Part shown: in pieces, positions 15,591-22,803 of the stretch
Layout: each line of letters begins with the position of its first letter
Position numbering within the stretch: position 1 is the first letter of the stretch
Assembly (NCBI GenBank): GCA_900314685.1
Contig: OMWE01000013.1
Coordinates: forward strand, 1-64,000
Source: an uncultured Actinomycetes bacterium
GTDB taxonomy: Bacteria; Actinomycetota; Coriobacteriia; Coriobacteriales; Atopobiaceae
Length of the DNA: 64,000 nt
Direction of reading: 5' to 3'
The notes under the pieces: generated by a model
Seen by the model: the letters and a program-made list of their open reading frames with translations, nothing else
What the model was told of the DNA's origin: nothing
The model's database searches: none
Made by a program: the position numbers and the translations under genes

Positions 15591-16675
15591 CGCGCGGCCA
15601 GCTCGAGCATGCGCTCGAGCGGGGCCATGGCCCCCTCCGGGTCGGCGGGCAGCTCGACCTCGCCCGCGCCGGTCTCCAGGCAGGCCAGCACCTTGTCGGG
15701 CGTGACCATCGCCATGTTGGGGCAGATGGGCGGCGTGGCCGGGAAGTAGACGCGTTTGTCTTGACCGGCGGTCTGCCGGGCGATCTCGGCCGCCACGCCC
15801 ACGACCGTAAGCACGATGAACTCGTGTGCATCACTCGCCGCGATGTGCTCGATGATCTGCTTGGTGGAGCCGATGTAGTCGGCCTCGTCCAGGATCTCGC
15901 GCGTGCACTCGGGGTGGGCGCAGACCTCGGCCTCGGGATGCGCGAGCTCGAGCGCCTCGACCTGGGCGGGGATGATGCGGTTGTGCGTGGGGCAGTAGCC
16001 GCGGTTGAGGATCACGTGCTTGTCGGGCAGCTGCTCGGCCACGTAGCGGCCCAGGTTCATGTCGGGGATGAAGAGGATGTTGTGCTGCGGCAGCTCGCGG
16101 ATGACCTTGAGCGCGTTGGACGAGGTCACGCACACGTCCGACCAGCTCTTGATCTCCGCCGTGGAGTTGATGTAGTCGACCACGGCCAGGTCGTCGCCGT
16201 ACTGCTCGCGGATGCGGTCCACGTCCTGCTTGCGCACCATGTAGGCCATGGGGCAGTGTGCGCGCGGCTCGGGGTTGAGCACGCGGCGCTGGGGGCTCAG
16301 GAGCTTGACGCTCTCGCACATGAAGCTCACACCCGCCAAGACGATCGTCTCGCAGTCGAGCGTCTTGGCCAGGCGGGCAAGGTAGAAGGAGTCGCCCACG
16401 TAGTCCGCCAGCGCCTGGGTCTCGGCCGGCACGTAGTAGTGCGCGAGGACTACGGCGTGCTGCTCGCGCTTGAGCTCCTCGACGCGGGCCGAGATGCGCG
16501 CGAGCTCCTCGGCGGACAGGTCCGAGCCGCGGCCCTGCTGGTAGCGCCGCGTCGCCTGGCGCAGGCTCTCCTGCTCGAGCGGCGTGTAATCGCGGTCGTC
16601 CGACCATTGACCGTCTGCCCGCTGGTCGTCCGCGCGCTGGTCGTCCGCCAGCGCCCCTTGGTTCTCCACTGACAT
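15587..16675 (-). CDS. nadA: Quinolinate synthase A
   Basis: This encodes 362 residues from ATG 16675 with GGGGAGG 4 bases upstream; the 35 extra codons to 16780 run through the operator-like repeat and are not credible. NadA condenses iminoaspartate with dihydroxyacetone phosphate on a [4Fe-4S] cluster. Probable ligands are Cys120 (SFMCESV), Cys228 (GYCPTH) and Cys318 (PICPNM). Other family blocks are LAHYYVPAETQALADYVGDS and CVTSSN. The N-terminus carries a short repeat (DDQRADDQRAD). It is the first gene of nadA-nadB-nadC-niaR, with every junction overlapping or within 5 bases. Confidence 0.95.
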   Translation of the reverse strand: MSVENQGALADDQRADDQRADGQWSDDRDYTPLEQESLRQATRRYQQGRGSDLSAEELARISARVEELKREQHAVVLAHYYVPAETQALADYVGDSFYLARLAKTLDCETIVLAGVSFMCESVKLLSPQRRVLNPEPRAHCPMAYMVRKQDVDRIREQYGDDLAVVDYINSTAEIKSWSDVCVTSSNALKVIRELPQHNILFIPDMNLGRYVAEQLPDKHVILNRGYCPTHNRIIPAQVEALELAHPEAEVCAHPECTREILDEADYIGSTKQIIEHIAASDAHEFIVLTVVGVAAEIARQTAGQDKRVYFPATPPICPNMAMVTPDKVLACLETGAGEVELPADPEGAMAPLERMLELAAR

Positions 16676-16744
16676 GTTCCTCCCCTGGCTGCCGTGGGTT
16701 GCGCGGCCGATTCGCGACCGCGCACAAACATGCACAGTGTGCGC

Positions 16745-16779
16745 CACTGTCTTGTCAGTGACAAGACAGTGACAAGACA
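16745..16779 (-). promoter_or_regulatory. Candidate NiaR operator upstream of nadA
   Basis: A perfect 12-bp inverted repeat, CACTGTCTTGTC at 16745-16756 and its complement at 16760-16771, is separated by 3 bases. The right half-site word AGTGACAAGACA is repeated once more at 16768-16779. It lies 70 bases upstream of the nadA ATG, where a repressor would block transcription. NiaR being in the same operon makes it the natural ligand. Identity with the published NiaR consensus is from memory and not verified. Confidence 0.65.
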
Positions 16780-16947
16780 CTCAGGAGAATCCCCATAAAC
16801 GCGCTTCCTCATACAGGACACTTGCTGCAACGGGCGCAGGCTGCTTGTAGGACATAGCCCGCAAGCGATACGCGGCCTGCAGGCGGTATGCAGCCTGCTT
16901 ACGGGGCGACTATCCCCGAGGCGGCACGGGCACCCCCCTCTTGCGCT

Positions 16948-17160
16948 GGATTTTCCGCAAGAACGAATCAAACCCCACTCGAGAGGGGCATCATGCCAGG
17001 TCGGCCCTAGGGCAGCACCCCTCCCAAGCACGAATTTCCTCCTGTTTGCGGAAAACCCACATAGGAGGGTAAATGCAGCAATGGTCGACTTGCCTGTCAC
17101 CCCTTTCAGCCACGGTTTTCCGCACAACTGCGGCAAACCCAGTCCAAGAGGGTTAATGGC
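16948..17160. repeat. Three degenerate repeat units, period about 83 bases
   Basis: Units starting near 16948, 17032 and 17114 share a layout: TTTTCC(GCA), TGCGG(C/A)AAA, ACCCA, then AGAGGG/GGAGGG, (T)AATG. The spacer between them is also partly conserved (GGTCG...CACCCCT). They fill most of the 545-base gap between nadA and mnmA. No coding frame runs through them. TTTTCCGCA and TGCGGAAAA are mutual complements, so each unit can fold. Confidence 0.5.
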
Positions 17161-17180
17161 TGCGTCCGCGGGGCTATTAT

Positions 17181-17211
17181 CTCGCGTGCGAGCAATGGCC
17201 TCGCACGCGAG
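17181..17211 (-). terminator. Perfect 12-bp hairpin after mnmA
   Basis: Arms 17181-17192 and 17200-17211 (CTCGCGTGCGAG and its complement) with a 7-nt loop begin 11 bases past the mnmA stop. No U-run follows on the minus strand, so termination may need Rho or be weak. Confidence 0.55.
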
Positions 17212-17221
17212 CTGCGGATAA

Positions 17222-18373
17222 TCACACTGCGATGATGCCGCCGCCCAGACAGCGGGTGCCGTCGTAGAGGACGGCACTCTGACCAGGGGCGACGCGACGG
17301 ACCGGTTCGGTAAAGACGAGCTTTGCGCAAGCGGATTCAGCCGTAGACTCAGATAAGGATTCAGCCGCCATGAGGCTAGCGCCATCGGCCGAATGGCCGC
17401 GCTGCAGGGAGCTGGTGGGCGCCGCAAATTCGATCCGAGCAGGCCGCAGCTCGCCCGTGTGACGGGTGCGGACGAGGTACTCCCCCGCCGCCGGTGCCAC
17501 GCCCGAGATCCAATGCACGTCTTCCAGCTCGATCTCGCGGGTATAGAGCGCGGGGCTCTCGTGGTCGGCGGTCACGTAGACGGCGTTGGCGTCCACGTCC
17601 GTCTTCACCACATAGCGGGCGGGGCCGCCGCCGAGGTCCAAGCCGCGGCGCTGGCCGACCGTGTAGAGGAAGGCGCCGTCGTGGTGACCGAGCACGCGGC
17701 CCGTCTCATACTCGACGATGTCACCGGAGCGGCGGTCGAGCTCGTCGAGCAGGAAGGTCCGGATGCCCACGGGGCCGATGAAGCAGATGCCGTCGGAGTC
17801 GGGCTTGTTCTCCACGCCGAGGGACCGCTCGGCGCAGGCGGCGCGGACGTCCGCCTTGGTCGCGTAGTCGCCGATCGGGAGGAGCGTGCGCGCAAAGGCG
17901 GCCTCGGGCACGCGCCAGAGGAAGTAGGTCTGGTCCTTGTGCTCGTCGGCGGCGCGGTGGAGCTCCGTCGCCCCGTCGGCGGCACGGCGCGTGCGCGCGT
18001 AGTGGCCGGTCGCGATGAGGTCGGCGCCCTCGGCGAAGGCACGCTCGGCGAAGCTGCCGAATTTGACGGTCTGGTTGCACATGACGTCGGGGTTGGGCGT
18101 GTAGCCGCGGCGGTAGCTGTCGACGAGGTAGTCGACGACCGTGCGCTTGTATTCCTCCTCGAAGTCCCACACCTGCAGGTCGCAACCCAGCGTGACGGCG
18201 ATGCGCTCGGCATCGGCCAGCTCCTCGGCCCACGGGCAGCGGAACCCCGGCAGGTCGCGCGACCAATTGCGCATGTAGACGGCGGTGACGTCGTAGCCCT
18301 GCTCGATCAGGAGGGCGGTCGCCAGCGCGGAGTCCACGCCGCCGGACAGCCCCACAAAGACACGCTCACTCAT
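17222..18373 (-). CDS. mnmA: tRNA-uridine 2-sulfurtransferase MnmA
   Basis: This encodes 383 residues from ATG 18373 with GAGGAGG upstream, overlapping the cysteine desulfurase stop by 8 bases. MnmA adenylates and thiolates U34 of tRNA-Lys, tRNA-Glu and tRNA-Gln. Visible features are the PP-loop GLSGGVDSALA (residues 8-18), the first catalytic Cys in VMCNQTVKFG, GHYARTRR, and the second catalytic Cys in DGICFIG. A C-terminal beta-barrel follows. Residues 320-350 contain a Ser/Ala-rich insertion. The upstream desulfurase supplies the persulfide sulfur, making this a dedicated thiolation operon. Confidence 0.95.
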   Translation of the reverse strand: MSERVFVGLSGGVDSALATALLIEQGYDVTAVYMRNWSRDLPGFRCPWAEELADAERIAVTLGCDLQVWDFEEEYKRTVVDYLVDSYRRGYTPNPDVMCNQTVKFGSFAERAFAEGADLIATGHYARTRRAADGATELHRAADEHKDQTYFLWRVPEAAFARTLLPIGDYATKADVRAACAERSLGVENKPDSDGICFIGPVGIRTFLLDELDRRSGDIVEYETGRVLGHHDGAFLYTVGQRRGLDLGGGPARYVVKTDVDANAVYVTADHESPALYTREIELEDVHWISGVAPAAGEYLVRTRHTGELRPARIEFAAPTSSLQRGHSADGASLMAAESLSESTAESACAKLVFTEPVRRVAPGQSAVLYDGTRCLGGGIIAV

Positions 18374-19706
18374 CGGCGGCCTCCTCGGTAGTGGATTGAG
18401 CGCTCTGTCGGCGCACGTCGTCCAACGCCGCCCGACTGTCGGCCCCCTCCAGCGAGATGCAAAGACGGGCGCACTCCCCGCGCACCACATCGATGATCTG
18501 CTCGGCGGCGTAGGCGACATCCTCGCTGGTAGTCGGCGTGCCGAGCGTCAGACGGAGGCTGCCCTGCGCGACCTCGTGCGGCGCCCCGACGGCGGCGAGC
18601 ACGTGGCTCTCGGTCATGCGGCTCGCGGCGCAGGCGCTGCCCGTCCCCACGTAGACGCCGCGGCGCTCGAGGGCAATCACGAGGCGGCGCGCGTCGAGCC
18701 CGGGGAAGGAGATGTGCAAGAGGCCGGGCAGGCGGCGCTTGGGGTTGCGCGGGCCGGAGACGACTGCGCGCGGGAAAGCCCGGGTCAGGCGACGGGCGAG
18801 ATCATCACGCAGCGTGCGGAGCTGGCGGGCATTGGCGGCGCGATGCGCATCTGCCAGCTCGAGCGCGCGGGCAAAGCCGACAGCGCCGGCGACGTTCTCG
18901 GTGCCCGAGCGGACGCCGGCCTCCTGTCCGCCGCCCAGCACGAGCGGGCGCAGACGGACGTCGTTCGAGGCCCAGAGCAGGCCGACCTGCTTGGGACCGT
19001 AGATCTTGGCAGCCGAGAGGGTCATGAGGTCGCAGCCCAGCGAGGAGACGTTGACGGAGAGGGCGCCTGCGGCCTGCGACGCGTCCGTGTGCAGGTAGAG
19101 GGGACGGCGCTCCCCCGCCTCGAGGCGGCGAGCTCGCTCGGCGGCCACGACCGCGGCAATCTCGCGGATGGGCTGGACGGTGCCAATCTCGCCGTTGGCA
19201 AGCTCCACCGAGACAAGCTCGGTCTCGGGGCGGAGCGTCCGTCTTATCTCATCGGGGTCCACGCGGCCGTCAGGGGCCACGCCCACCACCGTGCAGGGGT
19301 GGACCTGGGCACAGGCCAGGACGCTGTCGTGCTCGATCGCGTCCGTGACGACGTGCGCGTCCGGGGAGGCGAGCGTGGCAAAGGCGAGGTTGTTGGCCTC
19401 CGTGGCGCCTGCCGTGAGCACGACGCAGTCGGGACGCGCGCCGATGATGCGGGCGAGGGTCGCGCGGGCGTCTTCCACGGCGGCGCGGGCGCGGCGGGCT
19501 GGGGCATAGGGTGCCGAGGGGTTGTAGAAGCAGTCGGCAAGGTACGGCGCCATCGCGTCGATCACAGCAGGGTCCATCGGGGTCGCCGCCGCGTAGTCCA
19601 GGTAGACCTCGCGCGCGTCGCCTGCGAGCCGTACTGTTGCGCCATCGCTTCCTGCTGCCACGCCGTCGTCCTTCCTTTGCTCCGCTTGCTCTCGCCCTGC
19701 TGGCAT
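18366..19706 (-). CDS. Cysteine desulfurase (NifS/IscS family)
   Basis: This 446-residue PLP enzyme removes sulfur from cysteine and passes it on as a persulfide. Motifs in order: YLDYAAATPMDPAV at the N-terminus, TAGATEANNLAF, the PLP-contacting EHDSVL, HTDASQAAG, the Schiff-base lysine in SAAKIYGPKQVG, RSGTENVAG, and the catalytic cysteine loop GSACAA. The ATG at 19706 has only a weak ribosome site and adds about 30 non-conserved residues, so a start nearer the conserved YLDYAAAT is possible. Coupling to mnmA points to tRNA thiolation. A second role in Fe-S assembly (NadA needs a cluster) is plausible. Confidence 0.92.
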   Translation of the reverse strand: MPAGREQAEQRKDDGVAAGSDGATVRLAGDAREVYLDYAAATPMDPAVIDAMAPYLADCFYNPSAPYAPARRARAAVEDARATLARIIGARPDCVVLTAGATEANNLAFATLASPDAHVVTDAIEHDSVLACAQVHPCTVVGVAPDGRVDPDEIRRTLRPETELVSVELANGEIGTVQPIREIAAVVAAERARRLEAGERRPLYLHTDASQAAGALSVNVSSLGCDLMTLSAAKIYGPKQVGLLWASNDVRLRPLVLGGGQEAGVRSGTENVAGAVGFARALELADAHRAANARQLRTLRDDLARRLTRAFPRAVVSGPRNPKRRLPGLLHISFPGLDARRLVIALERRGVYVGTGSACAASRMTESHVLAAVGAPHEVAQGSLRLTLGTPTTSEDVAYAAEQIIDVVRGECARLCISLEGADSRAALDDVRRQSAQSTTEEAADE

Positions 19707-19932
19707 GCGGGCCCTGCGCGCCGTCGGGCCTGCGGGCTCGGCTCATCTTTCCGAATATCTGATGATACTTGAAAGCACCGACGGGTGGCCTCGCAGCCAC
19801 GCTATTGGGACTACAGCTCTCGCGGGCTTGTCGGCGGCTGTCCGGTGATCGCGGGCCGGCCTCCCGGCGGAGTTTTCGATGGGTTTCTTTGCGCTATTTC
19901 CCCTTGGATTCTCCGTCAATCTTTCCGCAAAT

Positions 19933-20014
19933 AGACGCCTGCCGGGCGCGGCAAGATACCTGCCAGCCGCACAAGACGCCTGCCGGGCGCGGCAAGATAC
20001 CTGCCAGCCGCACA
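19933..20014. repeat. Perfect tandem duplication of 41 bases
   Basis: Units 19933-19973 and 19974-20014 appear identical. Each contains CTGCCGGGCGCGGCAAGATA and CCTGCCAGCCGCACA. The second abuts the tRNA-Cys terminator T-run. The rest of 19707-20045 shows no gene. Confidence 0.85.
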
Positions 20015-20037
20015 AAAAAGGCGCCCCGCAGGGCGCC
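20014..20037 (-). terminator. Terminator of tRNA-Cys
   Basis: On the minus strand GGCGCC-loop-GGCGCC (20037 down to 20020) is followed by U6 (20019-20014), nine bases past the tRNA end. Confidence 0.85.
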
Positions 20038-20045
20038 GAAAGGTC

Positions 20046-20119
20046 TGGAGGCGAAGTCCGGATTCGAACCGGAGATCAGGGCTTTGCAGGCCCCTGCCTT
20101 ACCACTTGGCTACTTCGCC
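20046..20119 (-). tRNA. tRNA-Cys (GCA)
   Basis: The cloverleaf reads from GGCGAAG (20119) to a TCCA end encoded in the DNA. The anticodon loop CTGCAAA gives GCA, and the T-arm contains GTTCGAATC. Acceptor strands GGCGAAG and CTTCGCC pair fully. Confidence 0.95.
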
Positions 20120-20203
20120 GAGCCCGGAGCAGATGCTCCGTGTGGAGCCGAAGCTCCTGGAACGTACAATGGAGCCGAGGCCCCCCGAACGTGCGCTCCG
20201 TAT

Positions 20204-20229
20204 AAAAAAGGCCGAACTCACATCCGGCC
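20204..20229 (-). terminator. Terminator of tRNA-Gly
   Basis: On the minus strand GGCCGGA-loop-TTCGGCC is followed by U6 (20209-20204). The two tRNAs are therefore separate transcription units or the first terminator is leaky. Confidence 0.75.
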
Positions 20230-20240
20230 CCGGTAAATCA

Positions 20241-20316
20241 TGGAGCGGGCTACGGGGATCGAACCCGCGACCTCAACCTTGGCAAGGTTGCGCGCTACCA
20301 ACTGCGCTAAGCCCGC
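20241..20316 (-). tRNA. tRNA-Gly (GCC)
   Basis: Reads from GCGGGCT (20316) to TCCA (20241). The anticodon stem-loop AACCTTGCCAAGGTT gives GCC, and the T-loop is GTTCGATCC. CCA is encoded. Confidence 0.95.
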
Positions 20317-20328
20317 GTCGCAGGAGAT

Positions 20329-20357
20329 AATATACGGGAGCCGCGCCTCAGATGCAA
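20329..20357 (-). promoter_or_regulatory. tRNA-Gly promoter
   Basis: On the minus strand TTGCAT (20357-20352) and TATATT (20334-20329) are separated by 17 bases, 13 bases before the tRNA 5' end: a near-consensus sigma-70 promoter. Confidence 0.75.
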
Positions 20358-20400
20358 GCGAGAATCTGAAATTTCTTGCCAAAATTTTTTCGCACCGGGA

Positions 20401-20461
20401 GTCGCACCGAAAACACCGAGGCCCGAATCACAGCCCAATGGTTACCGTCGCACCGAAAACA
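20401..20461. repeat. Two copies of a 15-bp word between a tRNA promoter and the STAS gene
   Basis: GTCGCACCGAAAACA occurs at 20401-20415 and 20447-20461, with a partial copy (TCGCACCGG) near 20390. They lie just past the stop of the STAS fusion gene (20485). Function unknown. Confidence 0.6.
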
Positions 20462-20484
20462 AACGCACTAGCTGCGCGATCCGC

Positions 20485-21252
20485 TCACGTTCGGCGTGCC
20501 GGGATCTCATCGTCGTCTCTGGAAGACGTACGCGCGAGCTTCACAATTCGCACAACTGTGCCCGAGCCCACGTTTTTCTTGGTGATGGTGACCGAGTCCG
20601 CGAGCAGGCGCATGAGCTTGATGCCGCGCCCGCGCTCGTTCCAGGGACCGGTCGGCTGGTCCCCCACGGGGCCTTGCAGGCCGCAGCCGCAGTCGCTGAC
20701 CTCGACGACCACGCGGTCGGGGTAGCCCGCCACCGCCATCAGCACGCAGCTGCCGTCGGTGTGGTCGACCGCGTTGCCCAACGCCTCGCCCACCGCGAGC
20801 TTGGCGTCGAAGCGGTCGTCCGCCGAGAAGTCGAGCCCCTCGAGCAGCTCCTCCACCTTGTCGCGGGCCTCGCGCATGTCCGTGGGGTCGATGCGGATCA
20901 CGCGGCGCCACAGCGGCAGCACGCTAGGGTCGAGCTCGGGGACGTCGCCCTCCCCCGCGTCCGTGGAGACCGACGCGTAGTCCACCACGCGCGCGATGCG
21001 CAGCGCGCGCAGGACGGGCGGGGTGACGTTGGTGAGCGAGAGCAGCCCGCCCACCGAGCGCATGCGCGCGATCTCGCGGATGATGAGCCCCATCCCCGCC
21101 GAGTCGACGAAGTCGGCGCCCGCCATATTGAGCACGATGCGCCGGCAGCCTCCGTCGATCAGGCGGTCGAGCGTCTCGCGCATCGGCGACACGGTCGTCA
21201 CGTCGAGGTCGCCGTCCACGGGAACAAGGGCTATGTTGGCATTTCTTTCCAT
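20485..21252 (-). CDS. STAS-domain / anti-sigma kinase (HATPase_c) fusion
   Basis: This encodes 255 residues. Residues 1-100 are a STAS domain of the anti-anti-sigma type, with the phosphorylatable serine in FVDSAGMGLI. Residues 120-245 are a GHKL ATPase of the RsbW/SpoIIAB kind: N-box KLAVGEALGNAVDH, G1 box VEVSDCGCGL, and G2 box NERGRGIKLMRLLAD. In Bacillus the kinase binds sigma factor or phosphorylates the separate antagonist. Here both partners are one chain. A target sigma factor is not adjacent; the next gene is divergent. Possibly it acts in a general stress or envelope partner-switching pathway. Confidence 0.88.
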   Translation of the reverse strand: MERNANIALVPVDGDLDVTTVSPMRETLDRLIDGGCRRIVLNMAGADFVDSAGMGLIIREIARMRSVGGLLSLTNVTPPVLRALRIARVVDYASVSTDAGEGDVPELDPSVLPLWRRVIRIDPTDMREARDKVEELLEGLDFSADDRFDAKLAVGEALGNAVDHTDGSCVLMAVAGYPDRVVVEVSDCGCGLQGPVGDQPTGPWNERGRGIKLMRLLADSVTITKKNVGSGTVVRIVKLARTSSRDDDEIPARRT

Positions 21253-21405
21253 GTGGGGATTATCCCCAGCTTGACCGATAAATTACACGCGGCCACTCGC
21301 TAAGATGAGGACGTAAGAAGGACAGGCGCGGAAGTCAGGCGCAACAGCGGTCAGGCGGGTCCACGGCGGCTGACGGCGCACGGAGGCGGGCGCAGGAAGA
21401 CACAC

Positions 21406-22779
21406 ATGGCAGACACACGCACCGACAGTCTGGAGCAGCTGGCGCGCGAACTCGTGGAGCTGGCACGGAGCGTCACCATCGCGGCGGCGCCTTTTCTGGC
21501 TGCGTCGACGGGCGTGCTGACCCCGCGCGCCGAGGCCCTACCCACCCCGTTTGCGACCGACGGCGCCGCGCTCCTCATGGACCCGCGGCGCCTCTTGGAC
21601 GACTTCGCGCGCACCCACGAGATTCCCGCGCACGCCTACGCCCACACGCTCGCCCACTGCATCCTCCTGCACCCCTTCGTGGGCGAGACGATCGGCCGGC
21701 CCGCCTGGGACCTCGCGGCGGACATCGTGGCCGACTCGCTCGCCGACGAGCTGCTGGCCCGGGCGGGCGCGCCGCTCGCACCCGAGGCCCGGCGGCGCGA
21801 GCAGATCGTCCGTGACCTGGCCACCGAGCTGGGCGACCGCCTGACCACCGAGCGCCTCTACCACCTGCTGCGCCGCGGCGCGCACGCCGACGAGCGCGAG
21901 GCGTGGGCCGCGCTCTTCCGCCAAGACGACCATACGCGCTGGTACCCCGCCCCCGAGCAGGACCAGCCCAAGAAGCAGGCCACCGGCCAGGAGGCGCCGC
22001 AGACCCAGATGGAGCAGACCTGGCGCCACACGGCCCAGTCCCTGCGCGTGGACCTGGAGACCCTCTCGCGCAAGCACGGCACCCTGCTGGCATCGCTCCT
22101 ACGCGAGCTCTCGGTGGGCGCGCACGAGCAGGAGATGGACTACCGCGCGTTCCTGCGCCAGTTTGCCGTGGACGACGAGAACATCCACCTCTCCGACGAC
22201 GAGTTCGACTACGTCTTCTACACCTACGGCCTGGAGCTCTACGGCGACATGCCCCTGATCGAGCCGCTCGAGTACCGCCAGGAGCGGCGCGTGCGCGACT
22301 TCGCGATCGTGATCGACACCTCGAGCTCCGTCACCGAGAAGGTCGTGCAGGACTTCATCGACGCCACCTACGACGTGCTCACGAGCGAGGGCGGCTTCTT
22401 CGAGCGCACCTGCATCCACATCGTGCAGGCCGACCGCCGCGTGACGAGCGACACGCGCATCACCAGCGCCGCCGACCTGGACCGCTGGCGCCGCGCCATC
22501 CACCTCTACGGGGGCGGCGGCACCGACTTTCGCCCCGCGATCGACTACGTGCGCCGGCTGCAGGCCGAGGGCGAGTTCAGCGACCTGCGCGGCCTTGTGT
22601 ACTTCACGGACGGCTGGGGGATCTACCCCTCGCAGATGCCGCCCTTCAAGTGCGCGTTTGTCTTTTACGACGAGGACCACCGGCCCGAGATCGTCCCCAG
22701 CTGGGCCCAGCAGCTCGTGCTGCACCCGGGCCAGTTCGAGACGATGTCGGTCTACGGCAGGGCGGGTGGTCACCATTAG
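21406..22779 (+). CDS. DUF2201/VWA-like protein, partner of a MoxR ATPase
   Basis: This encodes 457 residues. The N-terminal half (about 60-250) resembles the DUF2201 putative metallopeptidase domain, but its helix reads YAHTLAHCILLH: the usual glutamate of HExxH is absent. The C-terminal half (295-450) is VWA-like, with the MIDAS-type start VIDTSSSV near residue 303, GGGGTDFRPAIDY and VYFTDGWG. Such proteins are chaperone-like partners of MoxR AAA+ ATPases. The downstream gene, 24 bases away, encodes exactly that. Clients are unknown. Confidence 0.82.
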   Translation: MADTRTDSLEQLARELVELARSVTIAAAPFLAASTGVLTPRAEALPTPFATDGAALLMDPRRLLDDFARTHEIPAHAYAHTLAHCILLHPFVGETIGRPAWDLAADIVADSLADELLARAGAPLAPEARRREQIVRDLATELGDRLTTERLYHLLRRGAHADEREAWAALFRQDDHTRWYPAPEQDQPKKQATGQEAPQTQMEQTWRHTAQSLRVDLETLSRKHGTLLASLLRELSVGAHEQEMDYRAFLRQFAVDDENIHLSDDEFDYVFYTYGLELYGDMPLIEPLEYRQERRVRDFAIVIDTSSSVTEKVVQDFIDATYDVLTSEGGFFERTCIHIVQADRRVTSDTRITSAADLDRWRRAIHLYGGGGTDFRPAIDYVRRLQAEGEFSDLRGLVYFTDGWGIYPSQMPPFKCAFVFYDEDHRPEIVPSWAQQLVLHPGQFETMSVYGRAGGHH

Positions 22780-22803
22780 CATCACGTCCCGAAGGAGGAC
22801 CGT

